9,030 nt of DNA from assembly GCA_017883485.1 (NCBI GenBank), contig JADGNM010000085.1:1-9030 (forward strand), given 5' to 3'. The notes beneath the pieces are model-generated. The model had not been told where the DNA came from. It saw nothing but the letters and a program-made list of their open reading frames with translations, and searched no databases. Below, one piece after another: positions 1 to 6,195 of the stretch. Position numbers and translations under genes: made by a program. The DNA is from Methanosarcina sp. GTDB lineage: Archaea > Halobacteriota > Methanosarcinia > Methanosarcinales > Methanosarcinaceae. Every line of letters starts with the position of its first letter. The first letter of the stretch is position 1.

Positions 1-450
1 TGTTAATCTCCTGTTTGAAAAATCATATGTGGTGATCCAGCTTGATGGAGACAATTTCAAGATTCTGGATATTCCGTATATATACACTGTAAAAGAAGGG
101 TATATTCTCCTTTTTTCCGGATTTTTTGGGGGTATGTCGTTAGCTCAGATTCTGCTGTCCCTGGGGCTTCAAAGCTCTGCTCGTACTGCAGCAGGATCTG
201 CAGCACAGGTGCCAACTCTCGATATTCAAGCTGAGAAAGTTCTGGAAGGAAGTTATGAGGTCTCTCTCGAAAATCCCCTGTTGAGGAATCCCAGCCTTCC
301 AGGGTTAACATTAATCCCACAGAGGTTCTTTTGCGAGCCCTTGAAGGAGATGAGAGAAAAGCTGTTGAATTAATTGCGTCAAAAGGAGGAAGAATTCTCC
401 AGAATGAACTCGTGAATTTACTCGATTTTTCCAAGGCTAAAGTTTCCCGT
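1..450 (+). pseudogene. Membrane-anchored winged-helix regulator, 3' part, frameshifted and truncated
   Basis: The reading frame is open at the left edge, so the gene starts outside the window. Frame 2 (to about 275) encodes a hydrophobic segment of about 20 residues (YILLFSGFFGGMSLAQILL), then an Ala/Ser-rich linker. Frame 1 (from 259 to about 450) encodes NPTEVLLRALEGDERKAVEL, then GGRILQNELVNLL and DFSKAKVSR, the start of a winged helix-turn-helix of the kind found at the C terminus of many methanogen membrane regulators. One extra C in the C4 run at 275-278 would join the two frames. After the recognition helix (KVSR) the expected wing is absent and the frame runs into sequence antisense to the ferredoxin gene, so the gene also lacks its 3' end. 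The family is inferred from motif style; the ligand and targets are unknown. Confidence 0.6.
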
Positions 451-548
451 TACAAGCGTTTTTTATCTCTTTTAACTCCTTGTTTCTTAATGCAGATGGA
501 AAAATTCAGTTTAAAATACATCCGAATAATCATGAATCTGAAAACTTA

Positions 549-743
549 TCAATCATCTACAAGCTTTATCGCGTCTGTGGGGCAGACGCGTATGCAATCC
601 TCACATTCTAAACAATCTTCAGGGTGTGCTACTACTGCTCTCTTACCTTCTGCTGTTTCTTCCGCGTCAAAAACATTTATGGGACAGTTATCATAGCATT
701 CAAGTGAATCTACACATATTTTATAGTCAATTTGGGGATGCAT
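549..743 (-). CDS. Small ferredoxin, seven cysteines (copy 2 of a tandem pair)
   Basis: This is a 64-residue soluble electron carrier with two ferredoxin motifs. The second motif is complete (C44, C47, C50, C54 followed by Pro). The first has C10, C16 and C20-Pro but Ser at position 13, where the second cysteine of a [4Fe-4S] motif normally lies. Cluster I therefore has at most three cysteine ligands plus Ser13 and could be [3Fe-4S] or Ser-ligated. I chose the ATG at 743 because it aligns without gaps to the neighbour (35 of 64 identical, same length) and has GTGAG just upstream. A TTG at 785 would add 14 residues with no counterpart in a sensible start of the other copy. It lies 45 bases downstream of the other ferredoxin, probably in one transcript. 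The redox partner is unknown. Confidence 0.9.
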   Translation of the reverse strand: MHPQIDYKICVDSLECYDNCPINVFDAEETAEGKRAVVAHPEDCLECEDCIRVCPTDAIKLVDD

Positions 744-788
744 TTTTCTCACAACTTTTTTAAAATCAGATTCGTCTTTCAGCAAGCT

Positions 789-983
789 TTAGCCTTCAAC
801 AAGTTCGATAGCATCTTCAGGGCACGCTTCCACACACTGCTCGCATTCTATGCAATTTTCCGGGCGGGCTACAACTGCCTTTTTTACCCTATCAATCTCT
901 TCAATATCAAAAACCTCTGCAGGGCAAACTTCATAGCAAGCAAGAGCCCCGCTACACTTGTGGTAATCAATTACCGGGTACAT
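789..983 (-). CDS. Small ferredoxin, seven cysteines (copy 1 of a tandem pair)
   Basis: This 64-residue ferredoxin is the first gene of the tandem pair. Motif I is C10, C16, C20-Pro with Ala at position 13 in place of the usual second cysteine. Motif II is complete (C44, C47, C50, C54-Pro). It is rich in Glu and Asp, as expected for an acidic soluble electron carrier. Since Ala13 cannot ligate iron, cluster I is more likely [3Fe-4S] or a [4Fe-4S] cluster with an open or non-protein ligand; this is inference. The start is the ATG at 983, with GGAG eight bases upstream. An in-frame upstream ATG at 1022 would add 13 residues, but it lies at the predicted transcription start. The two copies are 55% identical and probably arose by duplication. 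Confidence 0.92.
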   Translation of the reverse strand: MYPVIDYHKCSGALACYEVCPAEVFDIEEIDRVKKAVVARPENCIECEQCVEACPEDAIELVEG

Positions 984-1038
984 TTTCCCATCTCCAGATA
1001 TTATGAATCGAGGTGACCTCAAAATTCAGTGGCAAATT

Positions 1039-1052
1039 ATTATTTAAATTAG
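1039..1052 (-). promoter_or_regulatory. TATA box of the ferredoxin pair
   Basis: The minus strand reads TAATTTAAATAATA here. An archaeal transcription start would fall roughly at 1018, giving a leader of about 35 bases that includes the GGAG site before the ATG at 983. An 11-base palindrome, GAGGT-G-ACCTC (1010-1020), lies at that predicted start. Confidence 0.5.
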
Positions 1053-1069
1053 TATTTTATTCTTCAACT

Positions 1070-1365
1070 TCATTGAATTTTGACTTCCACAGTTTCCGTG
1101 CTTTCCCTATAAGGCACTATCACATATTGTTTTCCATCGCAGTATTTAGCGGTAGCTTTCTCAGGTACGACCCCACAGCAGAATGCATAATACCTGCGTA
1201 TTCGACCCCTGTCTCTTCTCTTTTTGCTCTTATGAAAAAGCCGTCTTCAACCATCTTTAATTCGATATTCTCTTTCTTTACTCCCGGCAGATTAATTTCA
1301 ATTTCCAGATTTCCCTGATCATCCGAACATGAAATCACATCAGGTGACATTTTCACCATTGCCAT
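1070..1365 (-). pseudogene. Small Hsp20/alpha-crystallin chaperone with a one-base frameshift
   Basis: Hsp20 proteins hold unfolding proteins in a soluble state. The N-terminal frame starts at the ATG at 1365, six bases after the GGAGG of a full GGAGGTG site, and encodes MAMVKMSPDV, then the beta-sandwich core with EIEINLPGVKKENIELKMVE and DGFFIRAKREE. It then leaves the family pattern and stops at 1120. Shifting by one base near 1190 gives YAFCCGVVPEKATAKYCDGK followed by QYVIVPYRESTETVEVKIQ and a TGA at 1070-1072, the expected C-terminal strand of this short methanogen Hsp20 type (about 98 residues). One base is missing between GGT (1192-1194) and TAT (1187-1189). As written the gene makes an 81-residue protein without its final strands. 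It is either a recent pseudogene or an assembly error; the good promoter and ribosome site suggest recent or artefactual damage. Confidence 0.85.
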
Positions 1366-1420
1366 CTTACACCTCCCCAAGGTAATATAAAACAAGTCCA
1401 AATAGTAATAGCGGGATCGT

Positions 1421-1433
1421 TTTATTTATATTT
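1421..1433 (-). promoter_or_regulatory. TATA box of the Hsp20 gene
   Basis: The minus strand reads AAATATAAATAAA, a near-ideal archaeal TATA box. The expected start site is near 1401, about 35 bases before the ATG at 1365, so the GGAGGTG site is inside the leader. A 15-base palindrome (1431-1445) touches its upstream edge. Confidence 0.7.
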
Positions 1434-1445
1434 TGTTGAACAAAA
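1431..1445. promoter_or_regulatory. Palindrome at the Hsp20 promoter, candidate operator
   Basis: TTTTGTT-G-AACAAAA is a perfect 7+1+7 palindrome lying where TFB would contact DNA beside the Hsp20 TATA box. A repressor bound here would block preinitiation complex assembly, as heat-shock repressors do in other archaea. The role is inferred from position only. Confidence 0.4.
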
Positions 1446-1546
1446 CTGGTTTTCAGTTTACTTCGTTCTCCATTATGAATTGATTCTTTATTAATGGCTT
1501 TTTCAAGTTGGATCTTCTTGCTGTCCGATTCTTCCGTCGACTCTTT

Positions 1547-2140
1547 TTACGTCCAGATACTCCTGTTTTTATCGATAAAAGCGTGCTGGGTTTCTATCTT
1601 TGAAGCTGTGTAAATCAGGGCTGCAGGATGATAGAGCTTCAGGATCGTTCTTCCTTCGACCTCTTCAGGAACTCCCCATTCGAGCTTTTTTTCGGGGCAA
1701 TAGGACCTTTCTGCGGTATTGCCAAGAAGAATCATAATTTTCGGGTTGAGCAGGATTATCTGAGCAAGAAGGAAGGGTTTACAGCATTCGATTTCATTTA
1801 CTCTGGGCTTTCTATTCTCGGGGGGATGGCATTTGACGGTATTGGTAACCATCCAGTCCTCCTCGGAAAGTCCCATATATTCTATCATTTTGTCAAGCTC
1901 TTTTCCTGCCCTTCCGTAGAATGGGATTCCGGTTTCGTTTTCGCTTTCTCCCGGTGCCTCTCCGATGAAGAATACCTTCGGGTGGCACGATCCTTTCCCA
2001 ATTACTCTTTTTATCGCACTTTTATGAAGCGGGCACCGTGTGCATGCGATTGCCTCCCTTGCAACAGTCTCGTACCCGGCTTCCACCATTTTTCTAACTC
2101 TTTCATCAAAATCTCTACGGTTATCTTTCTCATATGTCAT
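1547..2140 (-). CDS. Family 4 uracil-DNA glycosylase (iron-sulfur type)
   Basis: This enzyme removes uracil from DNA, the first step of base excision repair after cytosine deamination. The 197-residue product has all the family marks: C33 and C36 (ACTRCPLHK), GEAPGESENETG at 60-71, PFYGRAG at 73-79, TNTVKC at 99-104, HPPENRKP, C120 (KPFL) and YHPAAL at 170-175. C33, C36, C104 and C120 match the spacing of the [4Fe-4S] ligands. The start ATG at 2140 has GGTGGAG four bases upstream. The C terminus is doubtful. The frame ends in NRSIWT, but adding one A to the A5 run (T5 on the plus strand, 1566-1570) gives DKKQEYLDVKRVDG and then RIGQQEDPT, ending at a TGA at 1503-1505. The conserved catalytic core is not affected. 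The gene is divergent from pgk. Confidence 0.93.
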   Translation of the reverse strand: MTYEKDNRRDFDERVRKMVEAGYETVAREAIACTRCPLHKSAIKRVIGKGSCHPKVFFIGEAPGESENETGIPFYGRAGKELDKMIEYMGLSEEDWMVTNTVKCHPPENRKPRVNEIECCKPFLLAQIILLNPKIMILLGNTAERSYCPEKKLEWGVPEEVEGRTILKLYHPAALIYTASKIETQHAFIDKNRSIWT

Positions 2141-2183
2141 TTCTCTCCACCTTATCCAAAATTTATATATTATATCATAGCTT

Positions 2184-2193
2184 CTTTATAAAG
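2184..2193 (-). promoter_or_regulatory. TATA box of the uracil-DNA glycosylase gene
   Basis: CTTTATAAAG lies about 45 bases upstream of the ATG at 2140. A start near 2162 would give a leader of about 22 bases containing the GGTGGAG site. A second AT-rich stretch at 2160-2175 could also serve. Confidence 0.45.
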
Positions 2194-2372
2194 TGAAATT
2201 GTTGAATTGTCTTTCTATCTTATTTGGCTTTTCGTATAAAAATCACAATCTATCTCATGAAACTTAAATGAGACAAACTTATTTATGGAAAAAATCCCAT
2301 GACAAGATAATCATTATTAAATGCGGAAAAAAGATCCTTCAAAATTATATCTTTCAAATTTATTCTTTAACC

Positions 2373-2382
2373 TATATAAAAT
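2373..2382 (+). promoter_or_regulatory. TATA box of pgk
   Basis: TATATAAAAT is followed by the pgk ATG 29 bases after its end. The expected start is about 2403, leaving a leader of only some 8 bases. This fits the lack of a well-placed ribosome site; GGTG at 2395-2398 is 12 bases from the ATG and may be upstream of the transcript. Confidence 0.55.
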
Positions 2383-2410
2383 TCGATTCACAAAGGTGTG
2401 CTGAGAGTAC

Positions 2411-3649
2411 ATGACTTCCAGAAACTTTCTTACTATTGATGATTTTGACACGGACGGAAAGACAATTCTTGTAAGGGTTGACCTGAACTCTCCTATGGAT
2501 CCTCAAGGCAACATTCTGGACGATATGCGGATCCGGAGTCATGTTGCCACCCTGAAGGACCTTGAGGACGCAAAAGTCGTTCTGATTGCGCACCAGAGCA
2601 GGCCCGGAAAGAAAGACTTCACAACAATGAAGCCTCACGCCAGCCTGATGTCCAAATACCTGAGCAAGCAGGTTACTTATGTGGACGACATTTTCGGGAC
2701 CTATGCAAGAACTCAGATTGCTTCTATGGAAAACGGCGACGTTATCTTGCTCGAAAACGTGAGGTTTTATTCGGAAGAAAGCCTTGAAAGACCGCCATTA
2801 GAACAATCAAAAACATATCCGGTTAAAAAACTTGCACCTTTTGTGGATATCTTCCTCAACGACGCCTTTGCCGTATCTCACAGGTCTCATCTTTCTGTAG
2901 TTGGATTTACCCCAGTTCTCCCTTCAGGAGCCGGAAGGGTAATGGAAAAAGAGCTCGTATCCCTGGATAAAGGGATAAAAGGAGCGGAAAGGCCAAGCAT
3001 TTTCGTGCTCGGTGGGGCAAAAGTAGATGACTCCATCAGGGTTGCGGAAAATGTGCTTGCAAACGGAGGGGCTGACAGGGTACTCTTTACCGGAGTGGTA
3101 GCAAATGCAGCTCTTGCTGCATCGGGAGTAAATATAGGGAAAGTTAATTTAGACTTTATCAAATCCCAGGGCTACGAAGACCAGATAGAAAAGGCAAGAG
3201 GTCTGCTTGCGAAGTTTGACGATAAAGTCGGCCTTCCCAAGGATGTGGCCTTAAACGATAGCAAGAAGCGGGTTGAAGTGCCTGTTTCGGAACTTAATTC
3301 CGATTCTCTCCCTATAAACGATATAGGACTTGAAACTATTGTAGATTTCACCAAAGAAATCGAAAATGCAAAAACTGTTGTCTTGAACGGTCCTGCAGGA
3401 GTTTCCGAAATTGCCGAATTCGCCCTTGGAACCCGCGAAATAATAAAAGCTGCTACTAGATCCGGTTTCTCAATTATTGGCGGGGGGCATATTTCGGCAG
3501 AAGTTGACCATCTTGGCCTCGCACACCGTTTCTCCCATATCAGCACAGGTGGAGGAGCACTTATTGATTATCTTTCCGGGGAAAAACTCCCAGGCGTCGA
3601 GGCGCTGAAGGTTGCATCTAAAACGTATTTTGAAGCTAAAAAGATTTAA
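2411..3649 (+). CDS. pgk: Phosphoglycerate kinase
   Basis: This cytoplasmic enzyme interconverts 1,3-bisphosphoglycerate and ADP with 3-phosphoglycerate and ATP; in methanogens it serves mainly gluconeogenesis. It is full length at 412 residues, the usual archaeal size. Visible motifs are RVDLNSPMD (22-30), AHQSRPG (60-66), LLENVRF (113-119) and LNDAFAVSHRSH (149-160) in the substrate-binding N-terminal domain. The nucleotide-binding domain shows GGAKVDDS (201-208, with Lys204), VLNGPAGV (324-331), GGGH (357-360) and STGGGA (378-383). The ATG at 2411 is a few bases downstream of the predicted start site, so the mRNA is nearly leaderless. No defects are visible; the gene is intact while several neighbours are not. 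A T-rich stretch (3657-3664) just after the stop may end transcription. Confidence 0.98.
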   Translation: MTSRNFLTIDDFDTDGKTILVRVDLNSPMDPQGNILDDMRIRSHVATLKDLEDAKVVLIAHQSRPGKKDFTTMKPHASLMSKYLSKQVTYVDDIFGTYARTQIASMENGDVILLENVRFYSEESLERPPLEQSKTYPVKKLAPFVDIFLNDAFAVSHRSHLSVVGFTPVLPSGAGRVMEKELVSLDKGIKGAERPSIFVLGGAKVDDSIRVAENVLANGGADRVLFTGVVANAALAASGVNIGKVNLDFIKSQGYEDQIEKARGLLAKFDDKVGLPKDVALNDSKKRVEVPVSELNSDSLPINDIGLETIVDFTKEIENAKTVVLNGPAGVSEIAEFALGTREIIKAATRSGFSIIGGGHISAEVDHLGLAHRFSHISTGGGALIDYLSGEKLPGVEALKVASKTYFEAKKI

Positions 3650-3713
3650 ACAAATTTATTTTCCTCTAATCCCGGATTTAAAGCTTATAGTAATTTATAG
3701 CAATCTTTTCTAT

Positions 3714-3732
3714 TCGGCAGATCTTCTGCCGA
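3714..3732. terminator. Stem-loop downstream of pgk
   Basis: TCGGCAGA and TCTGCCGA form a perfect 8-bp stem with a TCT loop. It starts 65 bases after the pgk stop. No T tract follows it on either strand, so it may be a 3' stabilising or processing hairpin rather than a terminator, or a DNA palindrome bound by protein. Confidence 0.4.
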
Positions 3733-3859
3733 GTCATTTAACTTACCTGTAACGTTTCCATCTATGGCTTCTCAGAAATGAAGTTCTGGAAATATACTTT
3801 AACCATTTAAGATAACATATTGTAATATCAGTTTCAACACATATGTTGTCGTAACCGAT

Positions 3860-3900
3860 ATGGTTGATAATAATGGTTGAGATAAGTAAATAATGGTTGA
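3860..3900 (+). repeat. Three direct copies of ATGGTTGA before the AMMECR1 gene
   Basis: Copies begin at 3860, 3873 and 3893 (offsets of 13 and 20 bases); the second and third share the longer string TAATGGTTGA. They lie 43-83 bases upstream of the ATG at 3943. A regulator binding array is possible, but they may be chance in AT-rich DNA. Confidence 0.4.
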
Positions 3901-3942
3901 TATTTACAGGTTAGATTTTGAAATGAAGGTGTTGGTTCAAGA

Positions 3943-4545
3943 ATGCTTACAGAAACCGAAGGAAGGAATGCAGTCAAACTTGCAAGGAAGACAATTGAAT
4001 CGTTTCTATCTGAAAGAAGACTCCCGAAGCCTGAAGAACTGGGTTTTGAACTTTCGCCGGTATTCGGGGAAAAAAGGGGAGTTTTTGTCACACTTACGGA
4101 AAACGGGCTCCTGAGGGGATGCATAGGGCATCCGTATCCTGATTCTGCACTCGAGGACGCCATTATGGATTCGGCAATCTCTGCAGCAATTCGCGATCCG
4201 CGTTTTCCACCGGTCGGAGAAGAAGAACTGGATGATATAGTTGTTGAGGTAACTGTTCTTACCCCTCCGGAAAGGATAAATGCCCCTCCAAAAGAAATCC
4301 CGAACAAGATAGAGATCGGGAGGCATGGTCTCATTGTAAAGCAGGGTTACTGCCAGGGGTTGCTGCTTCCTCAGGTTGCCCCTGAAAACAACATGGATTG
4401 TATTGACTTCCTGGGTCATACCTGCCTGAAAGCCGGCCTTTCTCCAGATGCTTGGCTCAGTGGAGCAGAGGTACACTGTTTTGAAGGACAGATTTTCAAG
4501 GAGAAAGAACCCCATGGCGAAGTTTTTGAGGAAAAATTCCATTAA
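3943..4545 (+). CDS. AMMECR1-domain protein (AmmeMemoRadiSam protein A type)
   Basis: The 200-residue protein spans a complete AMMECR1 domain. Landmarks are LRGCIG at 57-62 (the family signature, with Cys60), DPRFPPV at 85-91, [12 protein letters not shown] at 101-112, and [10 protein letters not shown] at 139-148. The biochemical role of the family is not settled. In many archaea and bacteria the gene goes with a MEMO-domain gene and a radical SAM gene, but neither partner is in this window. The ATG at 3943 is the only usable start, since the frame is closed by a TGA at 3919. GGTG lies 11 bases upstream, slightly far for a ribosome site. The gene appears intact and ends in TAA, followed by T-rich sequence (4552-4570). 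Confidence 0.95.
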   Translation: MLTETEGRNAVKLARKTIESFLSERRLPKPEELGFELSPVFGEKRGVFVTLTENGLLRGCIGHPYPDSALEDAIMDSAISAAIRDPRFPPVGEEELDDIVVEVTVLTPPERINAPPKEIPNKIEIGRHGLIVKQGYCQGLLLPQVAPENNMDCIDFLGHTCLKAGLSPDAWLSGAEVHCFEGQIFKEKEPHGEVFEEKFH

Positions 4546-4743
4546 GATCCGAATATTTTACTTGTTCTTTTAAAATTCCTGCAATCTACTTGTTTTCTCA
4601 AATGCTGTCCAATATATCAATTAAGCTTATCTCAAAGCCTGGAAAAAGAAAAACTGTTGATTACTCACCATTACAGGGTTTTAGCAGGTAGAGAGGTATT
4701 AACCAAACAATCCTTGATACAGTCAAAGACTTTTGAATAAATT

Positions 4744-4751
4744 TTTATATG
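4744..4751 (+). promoter_or_regulatory. TATA box of the small membrane protein gene
   Basis: TTTATATG within an AT-rich stretch lies about 25 bases before the ATG at 4773. The predicted start falls at or next to that ATG, so the transcript would be leaderless. This agrees with the absence of any ribosome site there. Confidence 0.5.
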
Positions 4752-4772
4752 TAATAAACCAATTTATTAGTT

Positions 4773-4997
4773 ATGAACTCTCGAGATGTTTTTATAGGAT
4801 CTGCTATTGTAGGGATATTCTTATACATTATATCAGCAGTCCTGATACCATTTCTACTACAAGGAGATAGTAACTTTAACACTGTTGTAAAAAATACAAT
4901 TCAAACATTTCCGATCATACCAGTTACAATTGGGTTGGTAACGTTCTTAGTGTATTTTAGTTATTATTCATTAGTTGAAATCCCTCACTCGACTTAG
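4773..4997 (+). CDS. Small two-helix membrane protein of unknown function, TAG-terminated
   Basis: I do not recognise this 74-residue protein. It has two hydrophobic helices, about residues 7-29 and 46-66, joined by a short polar loop (QGDSNFNTVVKN). A TATA box at leaderless spacing supports expression. The stop is TAG, and the same frame continues for 24 further codons that look protein-like (ELSEKWVKFDEPEHGSEATS, then KGPD) to a TAA at 5070-5072. In Methanosarcina TAG can be read as pyrrolysine, so a 99-residue product is possible. Alternatively the true C terminus continues in the +1 frame, which encodes a basic tail (5038-5145) after an indel. The gene could be damaged; which reading is right cannot be decided from one sequence. 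Confidence 0.5.
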   Translation: MNSRDVFIGSAIVGIFLYIISAVLIPFLLQGDSNFNTVVKNTIQTFPIIPVTIGLVTFLVYFSYYSLVEIPHST

Positions 4998-5037
4998 GAA
5001 CTCTCTGAGAAGTGGGTTAAATTTGACGAACCAGAAC

Positions 5038-5145
5038 ATGGAAGCGAAGCGACGAGTAAAGGCCCTGACTAATAAGAAAGCAATTGAAGCGGCAGAGCAA
5101 AAAAAGAAATGGTGGAAGTTCTGGAATGTATGGAAGACAGTCTAA
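5038..5145 (+). CDS. Short basic, Trp-rich reading frame, unknown
   Basis: A 35-residue frame starts at an ATG and encodes MEAKRRVKALTNKKAIEAAE, then QKKKWWKFWNVWKTV. The composition (Lys/Arg and Ala, then clustered Trp) resembles a cytoplasmic tail of a small membrane protein rather than random AT-rich sequence. The frame is open back to 4975. No ribosome site is seen. The most likely explanation is that it is the displaced C terminus of the gene at 4773. It may also be a separate small protein, or chance. Confidence 0.3.
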   Translation: MEAKRRVKALTNKKAIEAAEQKKKWWKFWNVWKTV

Positions 5146-5299
5146 AATCAGAAAGATTACAAGCTTTCTTTGTGTCTCGTGCATATTCCTGTGAGCCCGG
5201 AAGCCCTGTTATCAGTTTGTTTTCTCCAGCAGGTATAAACCTTTTACCTCGAATACTTTCAGATCACCAGGATATGTTTCTTAGATTATAACTTGAGGA

Positions 5300-5556
5300 A
5301 TGTGTTCAGAGGATGGTTTAGTGGATACATCAGAGAAATATGCTAAAATGTGCAAGTCTGCAAAGGATATTCAATGTCAATGGAATTTCAAAATTGAAGA
5401 CTATATTTTCGATCCTGCTTGCAAAATCTCAGTATTTCAAGACGTGAAGCTTTTTTTCATTTCTTAGGGTTGTATGCAAGCTGGCTAAAAGATGTCCATA
5501 ATATTGTGTTTAATATTGGTGGAGAAAGGGTAAAATCAATTCGTGGGTATTATTAG
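5300..5556 (+). pseudogene. Small phage-like hypothetical gene with a one-base frameshift
   Basis: From the ATG at 5300 the frame encodes 55 residues ending at TAG (5465). The N terminus has SEKYAKMCKSAKDIQCQW and then FKIEDYIFDP. The pattern Y-x-x-MC-x-x-A-x-x-IQ-x-x-W recalls a family of short phage- or mobile-element-associated proteins of unknown function; this is from memory and unconfirmed. Adding one T to the T7 run near 5451-5457 shifts into a frame reading KLFFHFLGLYASWLKDVHNI and then VFNIGGERVKSIRGYY, ending at TAG 5554-5556, for about 85 residues in total. A GTG at 5321 with GAGG eight bases upstream is an alternative and perhaps better start, since the ATG at 5300 is only one base after GAGG. 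It is either a decayed accessory gene or a sequence error. Confidence 0.5.
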
Positions 5557-6195
5557 GCTTGCTGATTTTCTCCATTCTTAAAGGCTGTTCTTAATTTTTC
5601 AAAAATTTCAGGAAAGTACGAGTTAACAAGACATTAACAACAGGCTGACAATGAGTTCTCACATAATAATTCACATTGTTTATTCCTACGACCATTCATA
5701 TCTTGCCCAGTCGGCCTGTTAATTATCCGATTCTGAAAAAGTTATATAATACCGAAAGAAGGCCCTTTTCCCCAGGATATCCAGCTTATCCGGCAGCTGC
5801 CAAGCATACTTTTCTAGCGCAAAAAGGACAATTAATATAGAGAATGATTCACACCATATGATACCAATTTATTAAAAATAAGTAAACTTTCTAACATTCA
5901 GACAAAATAACAAAGTATATGACCTTGTTTCCCAAATATTAAGCGCATGAAATCCACACTCCGCATCAAGAAAATAAATGGAATTGAGTACTGGTTTTGT
6001 GTTAACCTTGTAACTTAAATACTCAGAAATTAATGTAAATGTGCCAGTACGAACATTTAAAAAACACTGGCCGATTGCAAAACGTAAACTGTGGCGGATT
6101 TCTCCAGATCATCCACCACAAATATTTATAAAAAGAACTTCGACCGAATTCCTTTTGTCGCGTTCTTGCTTTGACTGGTTGATACATTTCTTTTT
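5557..6195. other. AT-rich spacer without a convincing gene
   Basis: No intact gene, tRNA or rRNA is seen. Contents are a 15-base palindrome AATTTTT-C-AAAAATT (5593-5607), a possible minus-strand gene fossil of 49 codons without a start (5719-5868), and a plus-strand TATA-like string ATATTTATAAAAAG (6122-6135) with no gene at the expected distance. Confidence 0.5.

Larger units (their letters stand above)
3650..3942. other. Spacer between pgk and the AMMECR1 gene, with hairpin and short repeats
   Basis: No gene is seen. The spacer contains a T-rich tract after pgk, an 8-bp hairpin (3714-3732), and three copies of ATGGTTGA (3860, 3873, 3893) shortly before the AMMECR1 start. I could not identify a clear TATA box for the downstream gene. 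Confidence 0.6.

Noticed and set aside
450..696. Continuation of the plus-strand frame that begins at 331
   Set aside because: It is antisense to the ferredoxin gene and loses winged-helix character after the KVSR helix; only the part before about 450 is treated as gene-derived.
1628..2191. 187-codon plus-strand frame
   Set aside because: It is antisense to the uracil-DNA glycosylase, whose conserved motifs are unambiguous.
2253..2273. Inverted repeat TCTCAT/ATGAGA between the glycosylase and pgk
   Set aside because: Only six base pairs with a 9-base loop in AT-rich DNA, and not aligned with either predicted start site.
4006..4542. Long minus-strand frame opposite the AMMECR1 gene
   Set aside because: It lies entirely antisense to a clear conserved gene and has no promoter, ribosome site or motif of its own.
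4546..4737. Frame open for 64 codons after the AMMECR1 stop
   Set aside because: It follows a TAA, not a TAG, and has no good start; the family domain is already complete. Probably chance.
5109..5291. 60-residue plus-strand frame
   Set aside because: No ribosome site, no recognisable motif, and it overlaps the Trp-rich frame that looks more protein-like. It cannot be supported as a gene.
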